This document shows, piece by piece, positions 36,111 through 47,572 of a DNA stretch of 64,000 bases. Made by a program: the position numbers and the translations under genes. Numbering within the stretch: position 1 is the stretch's first letter; each line of letters begins with the position of its first letter. Under the pieces are notes generated by a model. That model was not told the origin of the DNA. It was given only the letters and a program-made list of their open reading frames with translations, and did no database searches. The stretch is taken from positions 442,455,038-442,519,037 of the forward strand of contig NC_081413.1 in NCBI RefSeq assembly GCF_030272615.1, read 5' to 3'. The DNA is from Cryptomeria japonica. Taxonomy: Eukaryota > Streptophyta > Pinopsida > Cupressales > Cupressaceae.

Positions 36111-37036
36111 TTCAATATGGTTTGATTTTCACAAATGGGTAATGGTATGTTGTATATTATTTTGATTAAGTTTACTTGCTCACTAAATAGATACTTTGTA
36201 TTACTTTGGCTTAATTTAAAATATTTTTTTAGGGATTAGATTCAATCTCATAGAATTGTTATATTTCATATATTTATTAAATTGCTATTGTTTAAATTTT
36301 CTATAATTAATGATTATATTTAGTCTTATGGAATTGTTGTATTTGACATATTCATAAAATCATTATAGATAGAAGTTTGTATAATTAAGAATGAGATTTA
36401 GCGCTATAGAATTGTTGCATTTGACATATACATATATCTATTATACTTATAAGTTTGTGTAATTAAGGATTGTCTCATGCAATTCTTGTATTTGACATAT
36501 TTATAAAGCTACTATAATTAGTTTTTAATTATTTTACAAATAAATATTATAGATTTTCACAATCACATAATGTCTTGTAGCAATATTATTGTATCATTTT
36601 TTAAATTCATATAGACCATTTTTTTTAGTAACTAACAAATATCCTATATTTAGAGGTTAAAGGAGAAACCTCATTGCACACCCATTGCACACCAAGGTGC
36701 AATTGCTAGTTTAGTAAATATGAGTATTGAATAGACACAAGGGTAGACTTTGAATACATGAAAGGTCAGACATTAAATGTTTCTAGAATATCTTTATATT
36801 AATATAATATATCAATCTCTAAAATCAATAATTCTAGAGAAACATTGTAAAAATAGTTTTTAATAGTGTGAGAGTCATGGTAACTTCCATTTCTAGCTCT
36901 AATTGCTTTTTCAATTAGGAAAAGTGACAATAGTTTTTCTTACCCAATTTCATTTGATGAGATCTAATATTTCTATGTATTATTGTTTATGTCTTGAGCA
37001 TGACTATTTATGAAAATGTGAAAAGAAGTAATAGAA
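36111..37036. other. AT-rich stretch; end of the ERF unit at about 36870
   Basis: 36715-36870 matches the 26765-26920 and 56950-57110 blocks. A short CATTGCACACC direct repeat is at about 36673-36692. No coding potential is seen. Confidence 0.5.
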
Positions 37037-37159
37037 ATGGCCAATACCATCCGAAGGATCCCTCTTCGATTGATAGGTATTTTTATGGGTATTCTCGTTA
37101 TTAGTTTAATAAGTATTTTTTTCTACGGTTCTTATTTCGGATTAGGATCATCTTTATAG
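37037..37159 (+). pseudogene. psbJ: Nuclear copy of plastid psbJ (photosystem II subunit J)
   Basis: An ATG-to-TAG frame of exactly 40 residues matches PsbJ, the small single-span membrane subunit of photosystem II that is normally plastid-encoded and 40 residues long. It reads [11 protein letters not shown]..., has the hydrophobic span [13 protein letters not shown] and ends SYFGLGSSL. Several Gly positions conserved in PsbJ are Arg or Ser here, and the Trp after IPL is Arg, consistent with drift after transfer to the nucleus. Surrounding DNA is nuclear-type. I cannot fix the boundaries of the transferred fragment: upstream there is no visible psbL. Expression is unlikely, since the residue changes affect conserved positions. 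Confidence 0.85.
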
Positions 37160-38067
37160 GAAAGAAATTTATAGTGTATCTATAAGAGATACACTACATA
37201 TTAAAGTGAAAACTTAAAAAGGAAAATAAAATCTTACCATTCTTTGAACACAAAGAAAGGTAAGGTCTTACCTTTACTTCTTATTTTTTGTAAATTGTAG
37301 ATTATTTATAGGATGATTATTCCTTTTTCATAAAAAATGATTTAAATGTGTAATTTTTTTACAAAAATTAATTAATGGTTTTTTACGCATATGCTTTTAT
37401 ACAATCTTTGTTCATTTAGAATAAATTTAGAGAATGTTGCGTAAGAGCATTATGTATATATAGTAGTTAATAGATTTCTAAATCTATTATATTTTTATAT
37501 TGACTAATTATTAGGGTCATAAAACATTTTATTCAAATGTTTTTTTTGTGAAACATGCCCTATTTGTTCAGTGGGAATACCTTTGCTACAAAAAAAATTG
37601 TGCCTTTTTATTTATGTACTCGAATTAGGAGGATACAATCATTCTTATGGAATATCGGTGAATCAACAAGATGTAGTTGTTCTTATGGAATGGTGGAGAG
37701 AAGTCGACATTGCTACAGGTCTTCCTTAGGAAGGAAGAAGACTTAGAATTATTGCTAGCAATAAAATAAAACTGGAGGAGGATCAGGAACTCAACAAAAA
37801 AAAATCCAATTTTTTCGTAGACCTATAGTTTCCCCTATAGAACTATAGTTTTCCTTGCAAAAGTAAAATTTCTAACATGTTTTTTTTGTTTATACAAAAC
37901 TAAAGTTTATAATGTTTTTAAAGAAATATCATCTCCCCCTTGCAAAACTATATTCCTTGTGATGGTCTAGGATGGGTATATTGTTTGGCTTGCTAAGATC
38001 CAATATTGTCCCAACCAGAAGGTATTGTGCCAAAGGAGATTCCAGATTGGGAATTATATGCTAGACA
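37160..38067. other. Unassigned, AT-rich; possibly partly plastid-derived
   Basis: A short frame at about 37620-37730 (GGYNHSYGISVNQQDVVV...) looks more codon-like than the surroundings, but I cannot name it. The rest shows poly-T runs and no ORF of note. Confidence 0.3.
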
Positions 38068-38079
38068 GTTCTGATATCA
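38068..38079 (-). other. Degenerate primer-binding-site-like sequence
   Basis: The minus strand reads TGATATCAGAAC, a 10/12 match to the Met-tRNA primer site, placed where a 5' LTR would need it. Confidence 0.35.
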
Positions 38080-39282
38080 GGAGAAAACTTAGAGTGGGGG
38101 AGGGGGGGTGAATCATTTTTCTCAGAGTATAACAATTAATGCAGATTATAAACTTTATATCGGATCACAAAGAAACTAGCACAATGAAAGGTAAAGCATG
38201 AAAGCATAGTACACACAACACCAATACTTTGATGTGGAAATCCCGGTAAAGGGAAAAACCATGGTGGGAAACCCTACCCACAATCATATAATACTTCTGC
38301 ATTAGTATGTGAAATAATTACAATGGGGATTGCACTTGAAATTAGGCCAACCACCTAGATAGTACTGCTCATCACAAAAGGAAGTCTCATTGACTTACCA
38401 AAACTTTGGACTACAATCTGGAAATAATGAACTATGGAAGTAGCATCTCCTAATTCTTGATATAGTTCCAGTTAAACACATATGTTTGCTCTGTAACACT
38501 AAATCTTTCACAACTTTTCACTAAATGATATATCAGTGTTCACACATAAACCTTTCTCTGACAATGCAAAAATAACCATCAGTCCTGAGATTACCTCAAT
38601 AAGTCACCTATAAATACAATTCATCAACCTTAATGATAAGATCGGCTAAACCCTAAACCTATAAACCCATAATTATAAAAATTACATCATGCGATATCAA
38701 TGGACCAATATTATGATTTACATTACATAGCATGGACCTATATCAAATTCACAAATGATTACATCCGTCGTAAATCATGCTAAGACCAATCTCCAACATG
38801 TTTCACCAACTGGTATAAACCCTTAGTGTAATAACATAGAATATATAACCAAATCCAAATAAGACCACCAAGTCAACACACCAGCCAATGCCACCAAATA
38901 ATTAGAACATGAACAAGAACACCTTCAGTATGTTAGAAACTATTTCCATAAGCTGAACCAAAATTACTTAACCAAATCATCAAGTATCGCCAACCGGTAA
39001 AGCTAACCGATACCAAGAAATATCAACCAGGAACATAAGAGATAGCTTGCAGAGTACCAAATCATGAACTGACTGAATATGACAAGCATATAAACATCCT
39101 AAATAACCATCCAAAACCGAATCGAAGGATCTAATCATACTAGATCAAAATCATAGCCAAAACCAAGACAAACACCAAGTCTAACTGGGATAGGTCCAAT
39201 CGGGATAGAAGAACCATATTCAACCAGGATACAGTGTTGACATCAATGACAACGCTTAACCAAATCTAGTATATTGCCAACA
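38080..39282 (-). repeat. LTR of a SIRE-like copia element (3' boundary approximate)
   Basis: On the minus strand it opens TGTTGGCAATATACTAG right after a polypurine tract (AAAGGGGGAGAT), and the nearby GTTGTCATTGATGTCAACAC motif is typical of SIRE-like LTR heads. It ends near a GATTCACCCCCCC stretch typical of such LTR tails. A primer-site-like TGATATCAGAAC (38068-38079) directly follows. The copia RNase H ends just upstream on the same strand (39573). Confidence 0.6.
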
Positions 39283-39572
39283 ATCTCCCCCTTTGGTATT
39301 GATGGCAACACTGAATGTGAAAATCATCTATGTGCCAAGAAATGCCAACAATCTCCCAAAAATTGATCTGAAATATAACTCCCCCTTAGATTAATTGATT
39401 TTCAAATAAATACCATCTCCCCCTTTGACATAAATGACAAAGGATAGGTACCGCCAAATAAAAATACTAAACTGAACAACTGACTACTCCCCCTGAGTAG
39501 CAGCATCATCTCATCAACCCGGATCAAAAAATATGTCTGATAAGCTTACTAGATTGATTCATCCTCGCATCT

Positions 39573-42400
39573 CTATGTCGCTTCTGAAGGGGTGGTGACC
39601 CCCAGCTGATCTCTCAAATATTTAAAAATATCTTTAGGAAATGGTTTTGTTAGAATAATTGCAATTTGTTCCTTAGTAGGCACATAAACCAATCTGACTT
39701 CCTTTGCTTCAACCTTTTCTTTCAAGAAATTATACCTTATAGAAATATGTTTTGATTTGGAATGAAATGCCAGATTCTTTGACATATCAATAGTAGTAGT
39801 ATTATCACAATGAATAACAATATGCTCATCATAACTTACCCTTATATCGTTTAACATTTGTTTCATCCATAAAATCTGAGTATAGTTAGTTGCAACAACT
39901 ACATATTCAGCTTCAATAGTAGACAATGATGTGCATGATTGTTTCTTGCTAAGCCATGAAACCAATTTTTTCCCAAGAAATAATACACCACATGTAGTTC
40001 TCTTCTGGGAATGCACATCTCCTTCCCAATCAGAGTCTATATAGGCACATAGTCTGAAGTCATCATCCTTTGGATACCATAACCCATAATCTGTTGTACC
40101 TGCCAAAAATCTGAATATCCTTTTAACAACACTATCATGAGTTTCTCTAGGATCTGACTGAAATCTAGAAGCAATACAAACAAAATTCACTATACTAGGT
40201 CTAGTATGAGTTAAGTACAATAATCCACTAATCATTGATTTGTATCTACTTGGATTTACTTTAGGAGATTCATCATCCTTTGAAAATTTGCAACCGGCTA
40301 TCATAGGAGTGCCGACAGTTTTAGAATTTTCAAGTCCAAATTTATTAAGCAATTCCTTCACATACATAGTTTGACAAATGAAAATACCTTTACCAGTCTA
40401 AGTAATCTATAAGCCTAAGAAAAATTTCATCTCTCCAATCATAGAGATTTCAAATTCATTATTCATATCATCAGAAAATTTCACTCATAAAATTTCTTCT
40501 CCTCAAAAAATGATATCATCCACAAAGACTTCAATGATCAGTATGTCATCATGCTCAATATTATAATATAAGTTACTATCAACATTACCTTTGCTAAAAC
40601 CAAGATTTGTAAGATATTTATCTAATCTAGCATACCATGCTCTAAGGGTGTGTTTCAATCCATATAAGGCTTTCTTCAATTTGCAAACCATGTCTTTGTC
40701 TTCTGATAAATAAAATCCATCAAACTGCTCAATGTAGACTTCTTCTTCAAGATCTCCATTCAAAAATGCACATTTGACATCCATTTGATGTACCTTGTAG
40801 TTCTTGTGTGCAACGTAGGCAATAAATAGTCTTACCGCTTCAATTCTTGCAACCAGAGCATAAGTCCCATCATAATAAATTCCTTCTTCCTATGAATAAC
40901 ATTTGCAAACTAGTCTAGCTTTATTTCTCACAACTTGACCCTCCTCATTTAATTTATTCCTGAAAACCCATTTAGTTCCAATAACATTCTTATCTTTAGG
41001 CCTAGGAACCAATTCCCAATTCTTATTCTTTTCTATCTAATCTAGTTCCTCTTTCATTGCTTTCATCCAATTCTTATCTTTACATGCTTCAATAAAAGAT
41101 TTCAGTTCAATTTGAGAAATTAAACATACCTCTTCACTAGCTAACCTTCTTCTTGTCATCACACCTTTCCATTTATCTTCAATGACCTGATCTTCAGAAT
41201 GATTTAGCTTCACATACCTCAGGGGCTTAGGATTGTCTTGAATTTCTAATTCTTTTTGCTCTTCAACAGTCACTCTAAAATTTTCTAATGTTACTAGAGC
41301 AATTGGATCAATGTTTTGAACTAATTCTTGCACTGTCGTTTCTGATTTGACAAATTCATCTTCTGATTCATAGTCATATGATCTGATCTGAGTATTACCT
41401 TTCTCATCCACCTTGACATTAATTCTTTCCATAATCCTATTCAATCTTTTGTTATAACATATGTATGATTTTCTCTTAGTAGAATAACCCAAAAATATTC
41501 CTTCATCACTTCTAGGAACAAATTTCCCTAAAGCATTATCTCTTCTAATATAGCATTTACATCCAAAAATTCTGGAATATCTAACAGTAGGAGTATGACG
41601 AAACCATAATTCATAAGGAGTCATACCGGTATCACCTTTTATGTGTAATATGTTGAAAGTGTATACTGCAGTATTGTCAGCTTCTCTCCAGTAGATATTA
41701 GGTAACTTGGCTTCCATCATCATTGTCCTTGCAACATCTAAGATAGTTTTGTTCTTCCTTTCCACTATTCCATTATGTTTCGAGATTCTAGGTGCACAAA
41801 ATTGTCTTTGGATTCCATTTTTCTCACAAAAGTTGTTGAACTCACCCGATGTAACCTTGATCTGATCTTAAACATTTTATCTTTAATCCCGTTTCTATCT
41901 CAACCATAGCTTTGAAAATTTTGAATTTCTCAAGAGCTTATGATTTTTCTAAAAAATGCAACCCATGTCATTCTAGAATAGTCATCAATAAGCAACATAA
42001 AGTATCTATCACCTTGGAAACTTTTACTCCTTGTTGGTCCACATAGATTAGTATGAATAAGATCAAGAATTTAATTAGATCTATCATGTATGCTTTTGAA
42101 AGAAGTTCTAACTTTCTTACCCATTTGCCATTCTCTAGATACCGGATTATGAGGTTTAACAATCTTGGGCAAATCTCTGACAGCTTGTGTTGAACTAATC
42201 TTCACTATGCAATCAAGCAGGCTTTCTCACCGGAGTTCAAATTAAAGATATTTCCTTTGGTCTGAGTTCCAGATGCAATCTCCAATCCAGATCTATTGAT
42301 AATCTTGCCTTTCCCATATTTAAATTGCAAATGAAATCCTCTATCCACCATCTAACCTACAATCAAAAGATTATGCTTCAATCCTTCAACATAATAAATA
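39573..42400 (-). pseudogene. SIRE-like copia pol remnant: integrase, RT, RNase H
   Basis: Minus-strand frames give the integrase end (about 42100-41037, with VERKNKTILD and an RIFGCKCYIRR segment), RT (40784-40503, MDVKCAFLNGDLEEEVY to VFVDDIIF) and the RT end plus RNase H (40367-39573, with YIDSDWEGD, SKHISIRYNFL and ILTKPFPKDIF). The three long pieces share one frame and are separated by nonsense codons. One frameshift is likely near 41870, where the integrase RSDxGGEF motif is broken. The conserved integrase QQNG is HNG-like here. The FVDDIIF motif suits the SIRE/Oryco side of the copia family. Non-functional. Confidence 0.85.
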
Positions 42401-42449
42401 TTATCAGTATTAGTCTTACCATCCAAGGATATCAGTATTAGTCTTACCA

Positions 42450-42539
<90 letters not shown>

Positions 42540-42583
42540 GTCGTCGTCGTCATCGTCATCGTCATCGTCATCATCATCATCAA

Positions 42584-42669
<86 letters not shown>

Positions 42670-42703
42670 CCACCACCACCACCACCACCACCACCACCAC
42701 AAC

Positions 42704-42775
<72 letters not shown>

Positions 42776-42776
42776 A
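42450..42776. repeat. Large trinucleotide microsatellite (CAT/ATC) with CGT and CCA blocks
   Basis: About 325 bp of nearly pure ATC repeats contain an internal CGT-type block (about 42538-42570) and a CCA block (about 42667-42700). It lies between the gag and integrase remnants of the copia. Being trinucleotide, it does not shift the copia frame. A flanking TCAGTATTAGTCTTACCATCC segment is present twice just before the array and may have seeded the expansion. The poly-Met ORF across it is an artefact. Confidence 0.95.
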
Positions 42777-42779
42777 GTA

Positions 42780-43445
42780 TCACAATTTATCCTTATTCCT
42801 TCTAAATCTAGGTCTGCTATGATATTCCAGATTGGGCTTATAATTCCTCATCAATCTTTCATGATTTCTCGTAGCTCTTTCAAGACATCTAGAAGAAAAT
42901 TGAGCAATCTTATTGCATGAAAAATATTTAAAAGGTACTTTTCCTTCATACTTACTTCCAATCGGTCCTTTAGGGATTCTTATAGCAATTAGTGCTTCCA
43001 ACTCTTCAAGTTTTCTGTCTTCTCTCTCAATGTCTTCCAAATATTTGGCATATAACTCTTTCCCATCTATCTTCTTCTTACGGAAGGTAGATGCTTTAAA
43101 TGCAGTTTCTATCTTAGTAACACTCTGATCTCCAAGTTCCTCAAGCTCGAAAGCAATCAATTTCCCAAGTAATGTATCTCTAGTAACAGGGGTACTTGAC
43201 ATTGTCCAGAGTTCATTAATTGCAGTAGCCTTCATCTTGTAAGGTAGAGGAAGAACTCTTAGAATCTCTGACACAACTTTATCCTCATTAACTAATCCAC
43301 AACAACATTTGTTTCCCATGACAATCTCATTCACTCTATCCATGAAAGAACTTATCTTCTCATCTTCTTCCATCTTCAAAGTTTCATATCTCACCCTGAA
43401 ACCTTCATATTTTACAATCTTTACTGATTGGTCACCTTCATAAAG
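42780..43445 (-). pseudogene. SIRE-like copia gag remnant
   Basis: The minus strand carries the C-terminal half of a UBN2-type gag: ETLKMEEDEKISSFMDRVNE, VLPLPYKMKATAINEL and a decayed CCHC knuckle, YFSCNKIAQFSSRC. It ends at TGA 42780-42782, next to the microsatellite. The gag N-terminus is missing because at about 43445 the sequence changes abruptly to a plus-strand LTR-like sequence. The open frame runs on to 43700, but its first 85 residues are a Gln/Asn-rich antisense reading of that LTR-like DNA. Confidence 0.8.
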
Positions 43446-43448
43446 AGT

Positions 43449-44487
43449 TGTGGTGTTGTGGTTGTCATTGATGCCAAACTTGTTCTGGATAGTTGTTGCT
43501 CTGAAAAGTTTGTGTTGTAGAGATATCTTGTTGTGTTGGTGTTGCAGTTGTTCTATTGCTTGTTCTGAAAGTGTTTGGGTTTGGAAAGTATTGTTGATGT
43601 TGTTTCTTATTGTTATCTTCTTTGGATATAGTTTTGGTATCATGGATATGATAGTTTTGTGGTTTGGAAATATTGTTTTATTCTCTGGATGTTGTGGCAT
43701 TGTTCATAGCTGATTGTGATACTCTATGCTAGACCTATCTTCCAGTCTGGATATGATTTGTGGAAGGTAATTTGATGTGGTATGGGTCTCACCGTAGCAT
43801 GTGGAGATTTGGATTTGTGGTGTATTCTCCTAGAGTGGATTAGCATGTGTTTTTTTTGTCCAAAAGGTATATTTTGTTTTAGGTTGACATGGCTCAAACT
43901 TTGATGATCTATCTTGTATATAAGGAATGTGTACATGATTGAGTTGAGTGTGGAAAGTGAGTAGAACTATGAGAGAGGGAAGAGCGGTGCATAATTCAGT
44001 GAAGAGTATAGGGAAGAAGAGTTTTGTTTGAATGATATCCAAGCTATGTTGAGATTGTGGCAGAGATATGAGATAGAGTGTTGACAGTTCAGGTCTATGT
44101 TGTGTGTGTTGATGTTGGTTGCTTGATGCAGAGTTCAAGGACAACTTCATGATCAAGAGATCATTCTTTTCAAATCATTTTTTGTACCTTGACCTATTGC
44201 AGTTAGCTTTAAGTAAATTGTAAGTTCCTTTTTGTATCTTTCCCCAAGAGTAGTTAGCCTTGGTTTGCAAGTCCAGAGTAGTGATCTCTTTTTATTGTAA
44301 TCTAATATACATAGTGGATATATTTTTGTGGGCAAGTGCTCACCGTGGTTTTTACCTACTTGGGTTTTCCATGTGGAAAATCTTAGTGTTCATTTGTTGG
44401 ATGTGTTGTTGATTACTTGTTTATGTGTTGCATTAAATTTTGTTTGGACTAATTCACCCCCCTCTCAATCCTACCTTGGGTTCAACA
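43449..44487 (+). repeat. Probable solo LTR of a SIRE-like element
   Basis: The left end has a TGTGGTTGTCATTGATGCC head like SIRE LTRs. The right end has ATTCACCCCCCTCTCAATCC and GGGTTCAACA, a typical LTR tail. It interrupts the gag remnant on one side and no gag-pol follows on the other. No target duplication is evident at the ends I chose. Confidence 0.45.
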
Positions 44488-45070
44488 AGGCTTTATATAT
44501 GAAACCCTAATTTTAAATTTGATACATGGCCAACTTAGAATTGATAAAAAAATGACACCAAGAGAGATTTGAATAATATAATACGACCGAATTAAGCTCA
44601 TAAAATTTAGGGAAAAAAGTTTGGGACCAGGTAGCATACTACTTGGTCAGACCAACCTTTTTTTGATTTTCTAGGGATGCAAGATATTGTGATTCTAAAG
44701 TAAAATTATTATGTTGCGTCAATACAAGATGTGTAGATACACAAAAGTGTTCCTTTCAAGATTCAAATTAGGACATTATTAGGATTTAATTAACATAAAA
44801 TAAAAGCGGGTGCACCTAGGGTTAAGGGATCAATTTTATGATGCATGAACTAATGAGAGGGGACTTTAGATTTAATTAAATTAATAATTAAATTCATAAA
44901 GAAGTCCTATAAATACATTATTCAATGGGATACACTAAGCTGGGTGCTAACCTAAGTGTGGAATTGGACAACCTTAATTAAGGTTGTAGAATTTACAATG
45001 CTACATTGGTTAAAGTGAATGAACCTTGTGAGGGGTTTCATAAGCATGAACTCGTCATTTGCTAACTTCC
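44488..45070. other. Unassigned stretch
   Basis: AT-rich non-coding sequence follows the LTR-like element. No repeat partner or gene is recognised. Confidence 0.4.
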
Positions 45071-45074
45071 TGTA

Positions 45075-45620
45075 TAATTTGAGCTAGTAAAAAAGGAAAT
45101 CAATAAGATTGATATTTTGGATGCGGATGCTAGAGCCTCATGTTGGGCAGAGGATGAGAAAAAACAAAGGGCTTGGATGGGGGTGGGGAAATTTGTTGCG
45201 ATGATTGATAAATGCGAAGTGCTAGAAAAATTTGTTAAGGATCTCACAAAGAAGATTGGCCAATCCAAGGATATGAAAGACTTGATAGAAATGGTGGAGG
45301 CTTTACAAAAAAATTAGGAGACAATGAGGAGGAATATGGAGAGCATGTTTGATCAAAATAGGGAGATTATAAAGAAGAAATCTATTGTTCTTCATGATAT
45401 CTAAGAGGAAATTGGGAGGAGGCGGGCTAAGAAAAGAAGGCATTTGGAGTCCTCAACCATGACGAGGCTTGAAGAACCTATATCGAGGGTGAAAACCACA
45501 CCAAACTCCATGGACATTTTCTTTGGAAAATAATCCTTCATAAAGATCACTTTTTGGGAGAAAAGTAAAGATATTTGTCTAGAGAGGAAGCTGGAATTCT
45601 ATCACACCAGGTAAGTAATT
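45075..45620 (+). pseudogene. Unrecognised charged, probably coiled-coil coding remnant
   Basis: One plus-strand frame from just after a TAA near 45073 encodes a Lys/Glu-rich, helix-favouring protein: LVKKEINKIDILDADARASC, a WMGVGKFVAMIDKCEVLEKF segment and a KDLIEMVEALQKN segment. It runs through TAG (45315-45317) and later TAA codons, then enters a T-rich, 3'-UTR-like region (about 45620-45800). The layout resembles that of the remnant at 50390-51980: acidic/basic helical ORF, in-frame stops, T-rich tail. I know no family for it. The ORF start is unclear (no ATG at the beginning). Confidence 0.4.
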
Positions 45621-46544
45621 GGTTTGTTCTTTCGGTGGGAGATTATTTTTGTTTTTTTGTTTCTTTTGATTGTTTCATCTGAGGTTTGGTTCTAATTTAT
45701 GGGTTTTCTAGTCTTAGTGGTTGTTGTTGGGTTCTTTTTTTTTTAAGAAGACTTTTGTTCATGGTTTATTCACCCCTTGTGAGCCCTTGGTTTTCTTGCC
45801 TTTTTTGTAGATATGTAAAGGTTTAGGCCTCTCTCAATTTAATATATTTAGAACACATCTAAAAACCTAAATAAATATCAAAAATAAAATATAATTATCT
45901 ATCAATATATATATCCATGTAAATATAAACATGGCCTTTAACGCTAAAGACAAAAAGAAATCTACATAAGACTATAAAGGTCTAACTTTAGAAGGTTGAA
46001 AAAAAATCACTAAATCTAAGAATCAACAAAAGAAGAAAAAATATATTTATAAATATAAATATCAAAGAGCATATAAACTCTTTAAGAAAATTAATTACAA
46101 TTGAATATCAATCTAGAACACGATCAAATCTAAAAAAAATATGGTTTATAAGATTTGCATATTTGTTGTATGGATTTTATATATACTAACTAGAGACTCA
46201 TATCTTTTCACATCAAATTATTTTTCCTACTAAGGACGTTTTTCATAAAGATAAACGGGTTTTACATGGACCCGAAACGAAAAGTTGTATAACAACTGAC
46301 CATCAACCAAACAGACATGAACCAACATCAAAACAGGGAGCACCCCCGAATAGTCCCACTAAGGATGTTTCCTTCTGTGCTCTCATCTATTTTGGATTAG
46401 TGTAAGTGTGAGTGTGATTATATGAACACTTTCCTTCATAGTAGTGGATTGAATTAAATGTTTTTATGTCTACATGTGTATATTATCTTGAATGACAACA
46501 ATAATTTTAGTTCATGTATTGTGACTAGATAGCTAAAAGCATCA
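45621..46544. other. T-rich tail and AT-rich intergenic stretch
   Basis: 45620-45800 is rich in TTTTG and TTTCT runs. After that, nothing beyond AT-rich sequence up to the start of ERF unit copy 2. Confidence 0.4.
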
Positions 46545-47572
46545 ATACAATTTGTTGTGTTGGGCATAGAGGTGAGAGTATTCATGTTGGTGAGCTTATT
46601 TTCAAAGGGTTAGTAGTCATTCACAAATATCTTACAATTACAACGTCATACTTTAATTTTGTAGTAAGTCTAGTTTTGAGATTTATAAGAAATCCACATG
46701 ATAATCACATTAGAGGTGAGGAGTATAGAGAATGTAGTGCATAAAAATATCAAACACACGTTTATTATGATGCTCATTCCACACAAAAAAAAGTATGAAC
46801 TGAGCTGATTTTTCATATTTATATTGAGCTAGTTCAATATATGTTTAAAAATTAACTTTAAGATGTCTTTTTAGTCTTGATACTAACAACATGGCTTGGA
46901 GGTTGAAGAAATATCATACTATTTTTATTTGTATAAAATAGGCATAGCTTTTAGTAACAAACTCAACATGTTGTCAAGTAATTTGGATAAAAAATTTTGG
47001 AATCTTTGCAATGCTAATTGAGTTTGTTGTGAAAGGTGTTTCAAGCTTCCATCCCTACAATTTATTTACTATTAAGATAAATTTTGACCAACAACATAAT
47101 TGAAAAAATTGTAATTAGTTATGGTGATGTGGAGTTGTTTAAGATGTTAAAAATAAAATAAAATGAGTTTAATTAGGTTTCCAGATTAACGAATATGCGA
47201 TCGAAAAGTTAGTCTCAATTTGTACAAATGCATAAATGATTTGTAAGACAGAGTTACAAATCTTGACCAAGAACATTCACAATTTTATAACATGTTATTA
47301 TGACTAATATATTACATCTTGAGAGGGTGTAGATAAGACAAATTGCATTTTTTGAGTTGGGAGGATAACCATAAGATGTTGTAAAAAAATAATATAGACT
47401 TCTTAGCTTTCTATTTTTTGGTATCAGAGTCTAATAAACTCAAGTCTTAGGTGGTAAGAACAAGGTTTCTTGTAAATATTAGTTTGCATGAGGAAATGTA
47501 TAAAGAATATCTTTGTCTAGGTAACACAGAGAGTACATCTAAATTAGAAATGAAAAAAAAATAATGGCATTA

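Larger units (their letters stand above)
27118..36870. repeat. ERF-containing segmental duplication, copy 1
   Basis: This copy and 46545-57110 share colinear blocks over about 10 kb. Examples are 27118-28000 with 46545-47400, 28500-28880 with 50040-50355, 28885-29180 with 52143-52445, 30300-33470 with 52600-55770, 33520-33860 with 55840-56215, and 36715-36870 with 56950-57110. The blocks carry many substitutions and indels, so the duplication is old. Copy 1 keeps the ERF exons. 26926-27117 before it, and 28000-28450 inside it, are AT-rich with nothing recognised. Confidence 0.82.

Noticed and set aside
35751-36142. ORFs of 88 and 92 codons rich in Ser/Leu/Pro.
   Set aside because: They read through the CT-rich tract and are low-complexity artefacts.
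37555-37746. A second plastid-like gene beside psbJ.
   Set aside because: I could not match the reading GGYNHSYGISV... to any plastid protein I know, so it is left unassigned.
42416-42775. A 119-codon ORF of poly-Met/Val on the minus strand.
   Set aside because: It is the reading of the trinucleotide microsatellite and cannot be a protein-coding gene.
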